A stretch of DNA of 64,000 bases from Thermospira aquatica (lineage in GTDB: Bacteria > Spirochaetota > Brevinematia > Brevinematales > Thermospiraceae): the NCBI RefSeq assembly GCF_023525255.1, contig NZ_CP073355.1, forward strand, positions 620,001-684,000, written 5' to 3'. The notes below the pieces were generated by a model. That model was not told where the DNA came from. It made no database searches and was given only the letters and a program-made list of their open reading frames with translations. Shown one piece after another: positions 7,014-16,494 of the stretch (position 1 is its first letter; every line of letters starts with the position of its first letter). The position numbers and the translations under genes are program-made.

Positions 7014-8795
7014 ATGCCCTTCACAAAAAAAATTCTTTTTACCATGGTCTTTTTTTTCATTCTTGCTGGATGTTTTTTTACACTCGAAGGTATTTTTCGC
7101 CTTGCTGGTATTGGTTACCCCACCCAACCCTTTCAAAGGGCGCGGTTTGTCCCTCAATACTACAAGGACAACCCCAATTTTACCAAAAAGTATTATCCCT
7201 CTTCTCCTCTTTCTGAGCCCTCGGTTCATTTTCATAATCTGTTTCCTACTTTGAAATCTCCTGGGACTCTTCGCCTCTTTGTGGTGGGAGGATCAACCGC
7301 TCAGGGATTCCCCTACTATCCCAACCACTCTTTTTCAAAAATCATCGAAAAGGCTCTTGAGACAACCGGTCTTTATGAAAGAGTTGAGGTGATCAATCTC
7401 GGGTTTAGCGCTCTTTCCAGTTACTATGTTGCCGATGTTGCCCCGAAACTTCTCCGTTATCAGCCGGATGCGCTCATTATTTACGCAGGACAAAATGAAT
7501 ACTATGGTACCCTCACCTCTCTGGAAAAACCCTCCTGGATGCAAAAACTTTACCTCGCGCTGAAAGAATGGCGCATCTTTCAGTGGCTTTTCTCCCTCAT
7601 AGAGACGAGAAAAACCCTCCCTGATGAAAGCCTGATGAGCCAGCAATTTGCCAACAAACGTATCCCTGCTGACCGTTCCCTGGATGACAAAATAGCACGT
7701 GACTTTATCCGAAATCTCCAGAGTGTCGTGAAAAAATATCGCTTTCATCGTATCCCTGTTTTCGTTTACGAGCCAGTGGCTAACCTCATTGATATGCCCC
7801 CCTTCAGTAGCGAAAACGAAAGTGAACTCAAAACTCTTCTCACCCCTTACCGTTCTCTTTTCACCAATCCCACCCTTCTTGCAGAAAAACTCAGTAAAGA
7901 GAATATCCTTGACATGCTGCAAGCCCGGTTTCCCTCAAATGCCCATGTCCTTTATCTTGCCGGTCTAAAAGCAAAATCCGAGGGAAAACCTTTTCTCGAA
8001 CTTTTGGAAAAAGCAAAAGACAATGACACCACGCCTTTCCGCTACCGAAGTCCACTTCAGCATGCTCTACGAAATTTCATAGAAAACGAAACCAACAAAG
8101 GGTATCTCGCTTTTATTCCCTTACAGGATATCATCATCAACAAAAGAGGAAGTAACAGTTTTGACAATTCCATCTTTATTGATCATCTTCACTTTAACAG
8201 GACAGGACAGGCTCTCCTTGCGCAAACATTTTGTGAAAGCTGGTTAACCTTTACCAAGGCCAATTCCAACGCTTTCAGACAGGTCGCAGAGTTTTTTACC
8301 CTCTCTAACGAAAGAGAAGAGGCTATTTTCATGCATCCTTTGTATGATTTTGAGGCTCAGGGAAGGATCATCGGGCTTCTCCAGAAGCCTCCCTATTCGC
8401 TTATGCTCTTTCCCTACCGACCCTCTTTCGATCTCACAAAACATCCCTTTGCCCTTACTACCCCTTCATCGCTTCTTGCTCTCTATAGCCAGACGAACAC
8501 GGACGACTTTACAAAAATCTACTTCTCCTACCTATACACCAATGGATTGACCCTCGAGATAGCCTCCCTCGTCAATACGATCCGGTGGCTTTCGCCGTCT
8601 CATCCCCAATCGTACTATAATGTGGCTATCCTTCTCTCAAGCTCCAATAGTTTCTCGGAAAGTGCTGCCATGGCATGGCTTTATGCTATCCTTTTTTCGG
8701 AGAAAACCAACACCACCATCCTCTCCAACGCGAGAGGATATTTTCGTCTGCATAAGAAAGAAGACATACTCTTTAAGTGGAGGATAAAACCATGA
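7014..8795 (+). CDS. Membrane-anchored SGNH/GDSL-family hydrolase
   Basis: The 593-residue protein has an N-terminal hydrophobic anchor (about 10-28), then an SGNH hydrolase domain: block I VVGGSTAQG with Ser94, block III GQNEYYG with Asn161 and block V DHLH with Asp390 and His393. These enzymes remove or transfer acyl groups from envelope lipids, glycans or peptidoglycan. The large insert between blocks III and V and the C-terminal 190 residues (helical, possibly TPR-like) make it longer than simple esterases. The ATG at 7014 is nine bases after GAGG; an earlier ATG would precede the promoter's -10 region. It is translationally coupled to the lipoprotein gene that follows. Confidence 0.8.
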   Translation: MPFTKKILFTMVFFFILAGCFFTLEGIFRLAGIGYPTQPFQRARFVPQYYKDNPNFTKKYYPSSPLSEPSVHFHNLFPTLKSPGTLRLFVVGGSTAQGFPYYPNHSFSKIIEKALETTGLYERVEVINLGFSALSSYYVADVAPKLLRYQPDALIIYAGQNEYYGTLTSLEKPSWMQKLYLALKEWRIFQWLFSLIETRKTLPDESLMSQQFANKRIPADRSLDDKIARDFIRNLQSVVKKYRFHRIPVFVYEPVANLIDMPPFSSENESELKTLLTPYRSLFTNPTLLAEKLSKENILDMLQARFPSNAHVLYLAGLKAKSEGKPFLELLEKAKDNDTTPFRYRSPLQHALRNFIENETNKGYLAFIPLQDIIINKRGSNSFDNSIFIDHLHFNRTGQALLAQTFCESWLTFTKANSNAFRQVAEFFTLSNEREEAIFMHPLYDFEAQGRIIGLLQKPPYSLMLFPYRPSFDLTKHPFALTTPSSLLALYSQTNTDDFTKIYFSYLYTNGLTLEIASLVNTIRWLSPSHPQSYYNVAILLSSSNSFSESAAMAWLYAILFSEKTNTTILSNARGYFRLHKKEDILFKWRIKP

Positions 8796-9613
8796 AGAAA
8801 AGACTTCTCTTTCTCATTTCTCTTGTACCACTCTTTGTTCTCTCCTGTCAAACGAATCCCCGCTCCTACCGGGCTATCGGGTTTGACGAACGTTATATGA
8901 TTGTGGGGAGAAGTCCCCTCAAAAAAGCTCTCACCAACCGTCCCTTTTATACCATCTGGTACGATAGCAAACAGCGACCCCTCAAGATTGTCTACGGCTA
9001 CGGGAACATCCTTACGAACGATCCCGTGTTTAATGTTGCCCAGATCGTCTTTGAGTACACTCCCCTGCAGGAAAAGCGTACCTTTCTTGATGCTTCAAAC
9101 CAGATAACTTTCTCTTCAGTACAGAAGTACGCTCAGGCTATTCTGGACTACAACGACAGGGGACAGGCGATACGTGTCCGTTACTACGGCACCAATGGTG
9201 AGGTGGCAGGTGACTTCCGGGGTGTTTTCTCCTACCGGTTGGAAAGAGATAGCCAGAACCGCGTGCTCCGTACCACAAGCTACAATACCAACGACGAGAT
9301 GGTGGAGGCAGGCGGGTTTGCCAGTGTCGTCTTCACTTACGACAAACACGGAAACCTCATCGAAGAGCGCTACCTCGATAAAGATGGAAACCCCGCGAAA
9401 AATAGATTCTGGGGATACGCTATACGGAAAAACACCTATGATAAGAAAAACCGTCTCATCGAGAGAGCCTTTTACGATGAAAACGACAACCCTGTCAACT
9501 ACAACCTCTGGCATATCCACAAGTACCGCTACCTCTACGATAAAAAGGGAAAAATCACCAACACGCTGAGGTTTCAGGTCTCAAACGGTATGATTGTCCA
9601 GATTACAGAGTAA
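8792..9613 (+). CDS. Lipoprotein with YD/RHS-like repeats
   Basis: A signal peptide ends in a lipobox (FVLSC), so the 273-residue protein is probably lipid-anchored. The rest holds several copies of a repeat of the form YDxxGxxxxxxYYxxxG (for example YNDRGQAIRVRYYGTNGE, YDKHGNLIEERYLDKDGN and YDKKNRLIERAFYDENDN), resembling the beta-strand repeats of RHS/YD and MORN-like proteins. It overlaps the stop of the SGNH hydrolase by four bases (ATGA). It may help place or assist that hydrolase in the envelope; this is inferred from the pairing only. Confidence 0.75.
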   Translation: MKKRLLFLISLVPLFVLSCQTNPRSYRAIGFDERYMIVGRSPLKKALTNRPFYTIWYDSKQRPLKIVYGYGNILTNDPVFNVAQIVFEYTPLQEKRTFLDASNQITFSSVQKYAQAILDYNDRGQAIRVRYYGTNGEVAGDFRGVFSYRLERDSQNRVLRTTSYNTNDEMVEAGGFASVVFTYDKHGNLIEERYLDKDGNPAKNRFWGYAIRKNTYDKKNRLIERAFYDENDNPVNYNLWHIHKYRYLYDKKGKITNTLRFQVSNGMIVQITE

Positions 9614-9619
9614 GAGTGT

Positions 9620-9649
9620 CCACCTTTTCTCCTCCGGGGGAAAAGGTGG
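9620..9649 (+). terminator. Hairpin after the lipoprotein gene
   Basis: A 10-bp stem (CCACCTTTTC / GAAAAGGTGG) begins seven bases after the stop codon. It lacks a clear T-run, so it may act as an mRNA-stabilising hairpin or a weak terminator. The remaining bases to 9912 contain nothing I recognise. Confidence 0.5.
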
Positions 9650-9912
9650 TCCCTTATGGGGAAAAGGTCTTCAAAATCCCTTCCTAAAATGTCACTTTCT
9701 ATTTTGGGAAAAACTCTTTTTTAAAACAGCATACATCAAGAAACAAAAATTCCTCTCCTCGTCTTGACTTCCCTTGCCCACGAGAGACCTTTAATGGTAT
9801 AGAACAGTTCCTCTAACAACTCTTCTGCCTTTTTTCCTCTATAACAAGTACCCAAAAGAGGATCTTCTCCCCCTCTTTCGAGATGCCATTTCTCTCTCAA
9901 GGAAAAAAATAA

Positions 9913-9940
9913 AAAAGGCAGGGCAAAAGCCCTGCCTTTT
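9913..9940 (-). terminator. Rho-independent terminator of the outer-membrane protein gene
   Basis: A 12-bp stem (AAAAGGCAGGGC / GCCCTGCCTTTT) with a four-base loop and a T-rich tract on the minus strand lies 18 bases past the stop of the gene at 9958-11298. Confidence 0.92.
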
Positions 9941-9957
9941 GGAGTTTCATTTTACGC

Positions 9958-11298
9958 TTAGAACTTGTAGTTAAAGTCAACAGAGTAGAACCAGCGCTTC
10001 GTAGCATCGGTACCAAAGCCGATAGCTGTATCCTCGTAAGAACCTCTCTCCTGATCAGGATTGATCAGATTGAAGGTTACGCTAAACATCCCTTTGGAGT
10101 ACTTGAGATAGAGAGTCTTCACAAGAGGAATGAAGAGAGGTTCACTCCAAGGAGCGATATCATTGAGAACCTGCTCAGTCACCTCTTTGGTTACAGGATT
10201 ATAGACTTTCGTGTAGAGAGCAACCGTGAGGGAGAGACGACCGTTCAAACCAAACTCCCAATCACCGAACTTGGTGGAACCACCAAACTCGAGAAGAGCA
10301 CGGTTGTCATCACGCTTTACACCATAGAGGGTAAACCAGGTCTCCTGAGCATTCGTAACCTCAATATTCGTAGCTACATTGTTCAGCATATTCGTTCCAT
10401 TATAGGACTCGCTCAAGATCTGACTTGCCAGTCCAATACCAGCATTGAGCTTTACCTGACCACCAGCGATCTTGTACTGGAGACGAACCTCAGGCCCAAA
10501 CTTGAGGGTAGAATCACGATAATACGTGTTATTGGTAATACCAGGAGCAGCCCTCGTTTCTACCATATTATTCGAGGTATTGTACTGAATCCAGTGCTTG
10601 ATGTAGAGATCGAGAGAAGAACCAAGTGGCAGGGTATAATCACCCCAGTTGTTGATCTCAAGGCTAAAGTTTTCACTGTAGGAACCAGCTCCTGCCTGCT
10701 CCCACTTCCAGTAAGGATTCACATAGCCACCAAACTCCCCATTCCAGAGACCCTTCATGTTTGCCCCAATCTTGGTCCTGAGTTCTCTCTTATACAGAGC
10801 AGCATCGGCATTCTCGGTCACATTGGTCCCTGCATTCGTGATCTGATAGGTTCTTACAATCGACTCAGCGAAGAGGATCTCAGACTGATCAGAGGTAGTG
10901 ACATTTACCGTTCCGATGTTCACCGCAATACGTGGGAGAAGATCAAGAGAATAAGCAAACTTGGTCTTCCCACCATCACTCAGAGCTGTTACAAGCCCAT
11001 TGGAATTCTTCGTCACAGCATAGGTATCATACCCAAGCTTTGGTGTGATACCAAACCCAATGGTCACGAGACCGGCCTTAATGCCCGTGATATTAAAGTA
11101 CCCTGGCGAGTAGGTATCAACACCGAGCACCTGCGACTTCTCCACAAACTTGTACTCAAGACCAAAGGCATCATAATTTACCTTAAATCCCGTGTTTGCC
11201 TCATCCAGGCCGCCAGCCACAATCTTGGTAAAAACCTCACCCGTCTGGGCAAATACAAGACCCGCGATAGACAACAAAACTACCATGACTCTTTTCAT
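9958..11298 (-). CDS. Putative outer-membrane beta-barrel protein, 446 aa
   Basis: The protein has a signal peptide (MKRVMVVLLSIAGLVFAQ) and then only alternating beta-strand segments with aromatic girdles (for example LEINNWGDYTLPLG, KFGPEVRLQYKI, EFGGSTKFGDWEFGLNGRLSL). It ends in FYSVDFNYKF, the terminal-Phe signature of proteins inserted by the BAM machinery. The length suits a barrel of 16 or more strands, so a porin-like or major surface protein is possible. It lies 37 bp after a small lipoprotein gene under a near-consensus promoter and has a strong ribosome binding site and a strong terminator, so high expression is likely. I do not recognise a named family. Confidence 0.75.
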   Translation of the reverse strand: MKRVMVVLLSIAGLVFAQTGEVFTKIVAGGLDEANTGFKVNYDAFGLEYKFVEKSQVLGVDTYSPGYFNITGIKAGLVTIGFGITPKLGYDTYAVTKNSNGLVTALSDGGKTKFAYSLDLLPRIAVNIGTVNVTTSDQSEILFAESIVRTYQITNAGTNVTENADAALYKRELRTKIGANMKGLWNGEFGGYVNPYWKWEQAGAGSYSENFSLEINNWGDYTLPLGSSLDLYIKHWIQYNTSNNMVETRAAPGITNNTYYRDSTLKFGPEVRLQYKIAGGQVKLNAGIGLASQILSESYNGTNMLNNVATNIEVTNAQETWFTLYGVKRDDNRALLEFGGSTKFGDWEFGLNGRLSLTVALYTKVYNPVTKEVTEQVLNDIAPWSEPLFIPLVKTLYLKYSKGMFSVTFNLINPDQERGSYEDTAIGFGTDATKRWFYSVDFNYKF

Positions 11299-11335
11299 AT
11301 GACTCTTTCCTCCTTCGTCGTTCCTTAACTTTCAC

Positions 11336-11833
11336 TTATTCTACAATATAAGTCACACCATCATTCGCCGTGGATTGCTCCACTCCCTGTACAAGCGAAG
11401 ATACCCCTACCACAAGAATCGAGAAATTGTTACCACCATCATTGATCTCGGCGGTAAAACCGCTATTGGGATCAGCGTTTGTCCCTACGACAAATTTCCC
11501 ATCAAGCTTGGCTGTATCACTCCAATCGTCAAGTGTAGCACTATCAAGCGTCGTACACGTAACACTCCCTGCCGTTCCATACGTCCCAACGACCTTAAAA
11601 GGAGCGCCCCAGAAACTGCCACTCCCACCACTTGCACCACCAAATTCACCCACAGCAATAATGTGGTCACCAGCGTTCACAGGAGCGGAAGTTGGCACAT
11701 CGGCCGTCCACATCACCGTTACCTTGGTAGCATCAAAAAGAGGAGCATCTTTAACCTTAGATAGATCAATCTGGGCACAACCAAACATTGCCAACACGGA
11801 CAACACCAAAACTAAACCTAAAAATCTCTTCAT
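11336..11833 (-). CDS. Small lipoprotein, 165 aa
   Basis: A signal peptide with the lipobox AMFGC places the mature N-terminus on a lipid anchor. The mature part is acidic, Gly/Ser/Thr-rich and probably all beta, ending in VTYIVE. No enzyme motif is visible. It has an AGGAGG ribosome binding site and a near-consensus promoter, and is followed by the large beta-barrel gene in the same transcript, which suggests a partner or surface accessory of that barrel. It may bind carbohydrate; that is a guess from composition. Confidence 0.7.
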   Translation of the reverse strand: MKRFLGLVLVLSVLAMFGCAQIDLSKVKDAPLFDATKVTVMWTADVPTSAPVNAGDHIIAVGEFGGASGGSGSFWGAPFKVVGTYGTAGSVTCTTLDSATLDDWSDTAKLDGKFVVGTNADPNSGFTAEINDGGNNFSILVVGVSSLVQGVEQSTANDGVTYIVE

Positions 11834-11882
11834 AACCTTATCCTCCTCCTTTTTGGATTTTCTTTAAGGTTTTCTATAGAGT

Positions 11883-11910
11883 ATTATACACGAAATTTTG
11901 GTTTTGTCAA
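11883..11910 (-). promoter_or_regulatory. Near-consensus sigma70 promoter
   Basis: TTGACA (11910-11905) and TATAAT (11888-11883), 16 bp apart on the minus strand. It drives the small lipoprotein and outer-membrane protein pair. Both hexamers match consensus, which predicts strong constitutive expression. Confidence 0.85.
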
Positions 11911-12062
11911 GGGGTTTTGGGGATTTTTTTGTTTTTTTTTGCGGTATCACCGATAAGAGAGAAAAATATCAAGAGGAATGAAAACCTCTTTGAAGAATGA
12001 AAAGGGTGGTCCAGGAGGGAATAAGCTGCCGGGCGGTTTTTTGCAGGGTATAAGAGGGTGGT

Positions 12063-13010
12063 GCTGGTACCTTGTTGCAGCAAGAAAGCTATTACCCTGT
12101 CGCAGTGGCTGCTGGCATGGGAGCTCTTCCCTTATCGCAGTGTGAGGGTAAAAACCCTCTCGGGGGGATTTCCTTGCTGGTGCAGGCTTGCTCTTACCCT
12201 GTTGCAGTGAGGGAGCCTCACCGAAGTAGTTTAGAATAGAAAGGGAGGAAAGGGGGTAAACGCTTAACGTGAAATTTTCGATATAGGCTATTACCATTTT
12301 GCAGTTTTTGGGTATCAATTTCGGGGGAGAGGGAAAAAGCTCATTGGTTTCTGCGTCACGGTGACATGGGAAAAGTTAACTCCCTCTCATGAGGAAAAAA
12401 TGCTCTTACCTTATTGCAGCAGGAGGAAGGTGGTATTCCTTTGTTGCAGCGTTGAGCATGTTTGTGAATCTTTAACAGGAGCGGGAGATGCTCTTTCCTT
12501 GTTGCAGTGGACGAGAGACCATCGCCAAGTACCCTCAATGTACTCACCGAGTCGTGAAGCGTCTCGAGAAACTTCGTGAGTCGAGATGCAAAACCCTTTT
12601 TCACTGTAATAAAGTCATAGCATAGGAATTTCTCATTCTCCCTGCAACAGGGTAAGAGCTCATATTTGAGAAAAAACAATATACTATTACCATGCTCAGC
12701 CCCGTTTTCCCTTCACAGCACTTTAAAAAAGAGGAAAAAGTTTTTGGCTTTTGCTGTGAAAAGGAAATAGCTTTCGAGCACAGATCTCCTGCCAGCAATA
12801 AAAAAGTCTCGGTATAAAAAGCATTGCTGCAACAATGAACCTGCAATGTAAGAAAAGCTATTCCCTTTTTGCAGTACAACAATACTCAGAAAAAAATGAC
12901 GATACACCACCTCACTGCGATAAGGGAAGATCTTTTTTATAAAAACACGACATATTTTTCCTCTGCTGGAGTGGCCACATTCACCATTCCCACTGTAATA
13001 AGGTAAGAGC
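12063..13010. repeat. Cluster of about 15 copies of the 18-bp repeat
   Basis: The gene-free stretch between 11911 and 13052 is filled by this family. Reverse copies start at 12063, 12088, 12123, 12190, 12287, 12402, 12432 and 12490. Forward copies start at 12604, 12642, 12754, 12841, 12915 and 12993, with one more reverse copy at 12857 and a partial copy near 12827. All copies before 12510 are reverse and nearly all after 12600 are forward. A worn REP-like segment (about 12540-12586) sits at the switch. A segment with TAAACGCTTAACG near 12256 resembles the core of the MITE-like units at 18450 and 19914. Confidence 0.85.
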
Positions 13011-13052
13011 AGATTGCAGTATCCCCATCCCTCTTTTCTCCTATAAAAAAAC

Positions 13053-13088
13053 AAACCCCGGAGCATCAATAGCCATACTCCGGGGTTT
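13053..13088 (-). terminator. Rho-independent terminator
   Basis: An 11-bp stem (AAACCCCGGAG / CTCCGGGGTTT) with a 14-nt loop and a T-rich tract on the minus strand, immediately after the Pro-rich lipoprotein gene. Confidence 0.9.
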
Positions 13089-13095
13089 CCAATCT

Positions 13096-13794
13096 CTACT
13101 GATTTGTCGTATTGGTAACAACAATCACATTCGTGACATAGATCACCTGAGGAGCGGCAGGAGCTGGTTGAACAGGCGGCTGGGGCTGTTGAGGCATGAG
13201 AGGAATCTGAGGTGAAGGGTAGAGCTGGATAATCTCTTTTCTCCATGACCAGTTAGCTAGCTGAGGAAAACTTTCTACAAATTTTGCCCTATCCTCCGCC
13301 TCCCTGTCTTCCCAGTAAAATTTATACCCCGTGGTAGGAATAAAACCCACTTTGGTATTAGTGATGTGAATGTAAATATGACCGAGATAAACAACCTCAC
13401 CAGCTTTCACATAGACAACCTGTTCGGGGAAATTGTGTCGTAGCATTATTGTATGAACAATAGTATTACTGAGAATAAAATCCTTAGGAGAGATAACCGT
13501 TGGCGCGGTATAATACACCACCATCTCGTTACTCCGAGTGTTCTCCATTTCAAGAAGGTAGTAGGTTTCCCTGGGCTGTTTATAGTTCCAGATAAAACGA
13601 TAGACACCCAGAGCATCTATATATTCACCTTTTGGGTTATAGTAACTGTACGTAAGATAAATAACACCCCTATCAGGATGTTTTTCTATAACCTTAGCCA
13701 CATTGTTTGGCCGGACACGGTCTATATCGTAACAGGCAGCCAAAACAACAAGAACCCCCACCAGCAGAAAAAATTTTGTGCTTTTCATAAGCAT
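13096..13794 (-). CDS. Lipoprotein with Pro-rich C-terminal tail
   Basis: The 232-residue protein has a signal peptide with the lipobox VLAAC. The middle is beta-rich with many Tyr residues. From about residue 185 a Pro/Gln-rich linker (PQQPQPPVQPAPAAP) leads into a short Val/Thr/Asn-rich end (VIYVTNVIVVTNTT). Such a linker could span part of the periplasm or the surface layer. It is a single-gene unit with its own promoter (13821-13849) and terminator. No family recognised. Confidence 0.7.
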   Translation of the reverse strand: MLMKSTKFFLLVGVLVVLAACYDIDRVRPNNVAKVIEKHPDRGVIYLTYSYYNPKGEYIDALGVYRFIWNYKQPRETYYLLEMENTRSNEMVVYYTAPTVISPKDFILSNTIVHTIMLRHNFPEQVVYVKAGEVVYLGHIYIHITNTKVGFIPTTGYKFYWEDREAEDRAKFVESFPQLANWSWRKEIIQLYPSPQIPLMPQQPQPPVQPAPAAPQVIYVTNVIVVTNTTNQ

Positions 13795-13820
13795 TTCTCC
13801 TTGGATAAATTTTGCCCTCT

Positions 13821-13849
13821 ATTATATCATGAGAAAAGAAAAAAAACAA
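13821..13849 (-). promoter_or_regulatory. Promoter of the Pro-rich lipoprotein
   Basis: TTGTTT and TATAAT separated by 17 bp on the minus strand, 26 bases upstream of the start codon. The remaining bases to 14084 show no gene. Confidence 0.6.
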
Positions 13850-14084
13850 CTCTAGAAAACCCTTATCCTTTCTTTCATTTTCGTTTTTCATAAATATCTC
13901 TGGAACGCTTAATGTTTTTCTTACTGTTTTTCCCTAAAAATTTTTCAAGCATTGCCATACGCAACAAAATAATCGAAGTCTTGAATTCTTATTCATCTTT
14001 TTAAAATTTTTCCCTTTTTATTGTGAGAACAACATTCCTGGTCCCCTTTTGGAGAGGGAGAAAATCACTTTAGGCAATCTCTGG

Positions 14085-16400
14085 CTATTTTTTCTTTAAA
14101 ACTATACCACGCGTGGACGGAAGTACTATCTTTTGTCCTTCTCTATACGTTTCTTCTAAATGGGTAGAAAACACAAGCTCCCATGAGGGAGAGAGATGAA
14201 ACACTGTTTTTGCAGAAGAAAAGTTTATAAGGACAACAAGAGACTCTTTTTTGTGGGACATCTCCCAACCAAACCCTTCCCCTGCCTCTGGGAGCTTTTT
14301 TGTGAGATGAGGGGGGCGAATTTTTCCTATCCAGCTATGTGCTTTACGAAAAGCAATAAGAGACCGGTAAAAATCATAGAGTGGACGATTTATCTCCTTA
14401 AGACGCCAATCTACCCAGTTAGTGGGATTATCTTTTTCATAGCCATCACCATCAATCGTCCATGGATGCGCCTTGTGCTTTGGCCAGCGCTGATGGTGGT
14501 TTACCCATTCTCCTGTCATGTTTTTATGCCAGTGAACATGTCCCAAAAGAGAAAAGCTCCCATCAGGAGGATGGACAAGGCGCATTCTCCCAAATTCCTG
14601 TCCTTCATGGATCATAACAACACCGGGAGAGAGAAAAAGTACGAGCGCGGCAAGTTTTGCCTGATCAAGTTGCCGAGGTGTGAGAACCGCTTTGTCAAGA
14701 ATCTCTTCTGGTTTTATTTCCTGATCTGGTCTGATGTCACCACTCCCAATACGGAGAAAATCAGTAAAGGTATGGTTATCATGAGATTCAATGTAGTTCA
14801 CACTGTGGTAAGGCTCTAAAAATATACCTGGGTAACACTGGAGTGCCTGCCAGATCTCATCCGTTGAAATCTTTCCAAAAACAAGCCCATAGGAAGGATA
14901 GGGATGCGCATGCGTCCCCCCTCGTATAAGATTTCGAAAACGGTCGTTCCATGCAGTGATTCCCATACGGCTAAAGTGATTCTGTCCCGGATGAAGACAG
15001 TAGTCTCCTCCGTCTCTTTTTCCACCCCTTCCTCCATGCCAGGGTTCAACAGTTAAAAAGATATCTGGTTTTAGCCGTCGAAGTTTTCGCGCCAATTGAC
15101 GATACGTTTCCCAGTCAATAACCGTAGCAAGATCAAACCGAAAGCCATCGATGTTATACTCTTTGACCCAATGGATGAGACTGTCGATAACAAGACGTCG
15201 GGACATAAAACGGTCACTTCGAAAATCGTTTCCACATCCTGTTCGGGCTTCATCATGCCCCATGGAGGTCGTCCAGAAGTAGTAGTGCCTATCAATAAGT
15301 CGGAGAGCGTTAGCGTCATACAGAGAAACATGATTATACACAACATCCATGATAACTGCTATACCTTCTCCGTGAAGTTTATCTACCATATTTTTCATAG
15401 CATATACCTGATACCCGTCACTCCCATTCCATGCACCTTGATGAAGATCTCCTCTAGCGTAATAGTTCTCCGGAGAGAAAAAGGAAGTTGTCATGTATCC
15501 CCAGTGGTTACGACTATAAGGATTGAAATCATTATAGAAAGGAGCAGTGGAGTGATCGAGATAATACGGTTCTATCTCAGCAAACTCTTGAAGAGGAAGA
15601 AATTCTACCGCATTGACACCAAGTTCTTTGAGATGAGCTATTCCTCCCTCTTGATTCCTTTCCACGAAACCGTCATACGTGCCTTTCTTTTCACAGGAAG
15701 AAAGCATGGTCATATCGCGAAGATGGCATTCGTAAATAAGCCACTCATGATTTTTTGGTAGTTGAATGCGGGGATTTTTCCATTTGTAGTTATCGTCCAC
15801 AATGAAAGCAAGGTGTCGTTGAGGATATACCACAAAACTCGCTACCGCATGAGCATACGGATCGGCAATAATAATATCTGGTCTGAAAAGTTCTCCTGGA
15901 CCTTTTGGTCCAAAGACGCGGTACCCATAATAGTACCCTTTGCAGTCCCGGGGAACAGAAATTTCCCACACGCCGTGTCCAATACGTCGCATCTCGAGTT
16001 GGATCTCTCCTTCATAATAAAGAGCTGGCTCTAAGTTCTGATACGGTTTTTCAAAAAGTGAGAGAATAACCTTTTGAGCTCGGGGAGCAAAAAGGCGAAA
16101 AATGGTTGTATGAGAAGTCCTTCGTACCCCTAACCATCCTCGAAAACGAAAACGATTCCAATAGGCTTCGCTGAATCCCAAAGGGAAAACGCGGTTGTGC
16201 ACAATGAGTTCATAGTTATGGTCATCTCGCAGAAAAGGCGTAAAAAGGCGCCACGTGTCTTTTCTCAGCCTTTTTTTACGAGTAATAAGAAAAGTTTCTC
16301 CATTCTCCACATCTCGCAACGCGACAAGAACTGGCCACTCTTCATGGGCATTCACATCAATCGTATGGGAGTCTATCCGCCAAACACCAAAAATTTCCAT
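14085..16400 (-). CDS. GH13 alpha-glucan hydrolase with CBM48 domain (debranching type)
   Basis: The 771-residue enzyme has a short N-terminal domain, a CBM48-like early set domain (about 90-165, TIFRLFAPRAQKVILSLFE) and a GH13 barrel. The four GH13 regions are visible: DVVYNH (Asp352), GFRFDLATVID with the nucleophile Asp423, LTVEPWHGG with the acid/base Glu452, and ESHDNHTF with Asp541. The order of domains and the NPTNWVDWRL segment fit isoamylase or pullulanase-type debranching enzymes rather than plain amylase. There is no signal peptide, so it probably acts on intracellular glycogen or imported glucans. The ATG at 16400 is five bases after GGAGG and is preferred to one eight codons earlier. 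It is monocistronic. Confidence 0.9.
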   Translation of the reverse strand: MEIFGVWRIDSHTIDVNAHEEWPVLVALRDVENGETFLITRKKRLRKDTWRLFTPFLRDDHNYELIVHNRVFPLGFSEAYWNRFRFRGWLGVRRTSHTTIFRLFAPRAQKVILSLFEKPYQNLEPALYYEGEIQLEMRRIGHGVWEISVPRDCKGYYYGYRVFGPKGPGELFRPDIIIADPYAHAVASFVVYPQRHLAFIVDDNYKWKNPRIQLPKNHEWLIYECHLRDMTMLSSCEKKGTYDGFVERNQEGGIAHLKELGVNAVEFLPLQEFAEIEPYYLDHSTAPFYNDFNPYSRNHWGYMTTSFFSPENYYARGDLHQGAWNGSDGYQVYAMKNMVDKLHGEGIAVIMDVVYNHVSLYDANALRLIDRHYYFWTTSMGHDEARTGCGNDFRSDRFMSRRLVIDSLIHWVKEYNIDGFRFDLATVIDWETYRQLARKLRRLKPDIFLTVEPWHGGRGGKRDGGDYCLHPGQNHFSRMGITAWNDRFRNLIRGGTHAHPYPSYGLVFGKISTDEIWQALQCYPGIFLEPYHSVNYIESHDNHTFTDFLRIGSGDIRPDQEIKPEEILDKAVLTPRQLDQAKLAALVLFLSPGVVMIHEGQEFGRMRLVHPPDGSFSLLGHVHWHKNMTGEWVNHHQRWPKHKAHPWTIDGDGYEKDNPTNWVDWRLKEINRPLYDFYRSLIAFRKAHSWIGKIRPPHLTKKLPEAGEGFGWEMSHKKESLVVLINFSSAKTVFHLSPSWELVFSTHLEETYREGQKIVLPSTRGIVLKKK

Positions 16401-16423
16401 TGGTTCCTCCATGAATAGTGTCA

Positions 16424-16452
16424 ATTATAGGTGTTTTTTTAAAAAAAGTCAA
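16424..16452 (-). promoter_or_regulatory. Promoter of the GH13 gene
   Basis: TTGACT and TATAAT separated by 17 bp on the minus strand, 24 bases upstream of the start. Confidence 0.75.
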
Positions 16453-16494
16453 TTATTCGAATTACAAAGAACTGAGGTGTAGGTGGAGTTAGCG

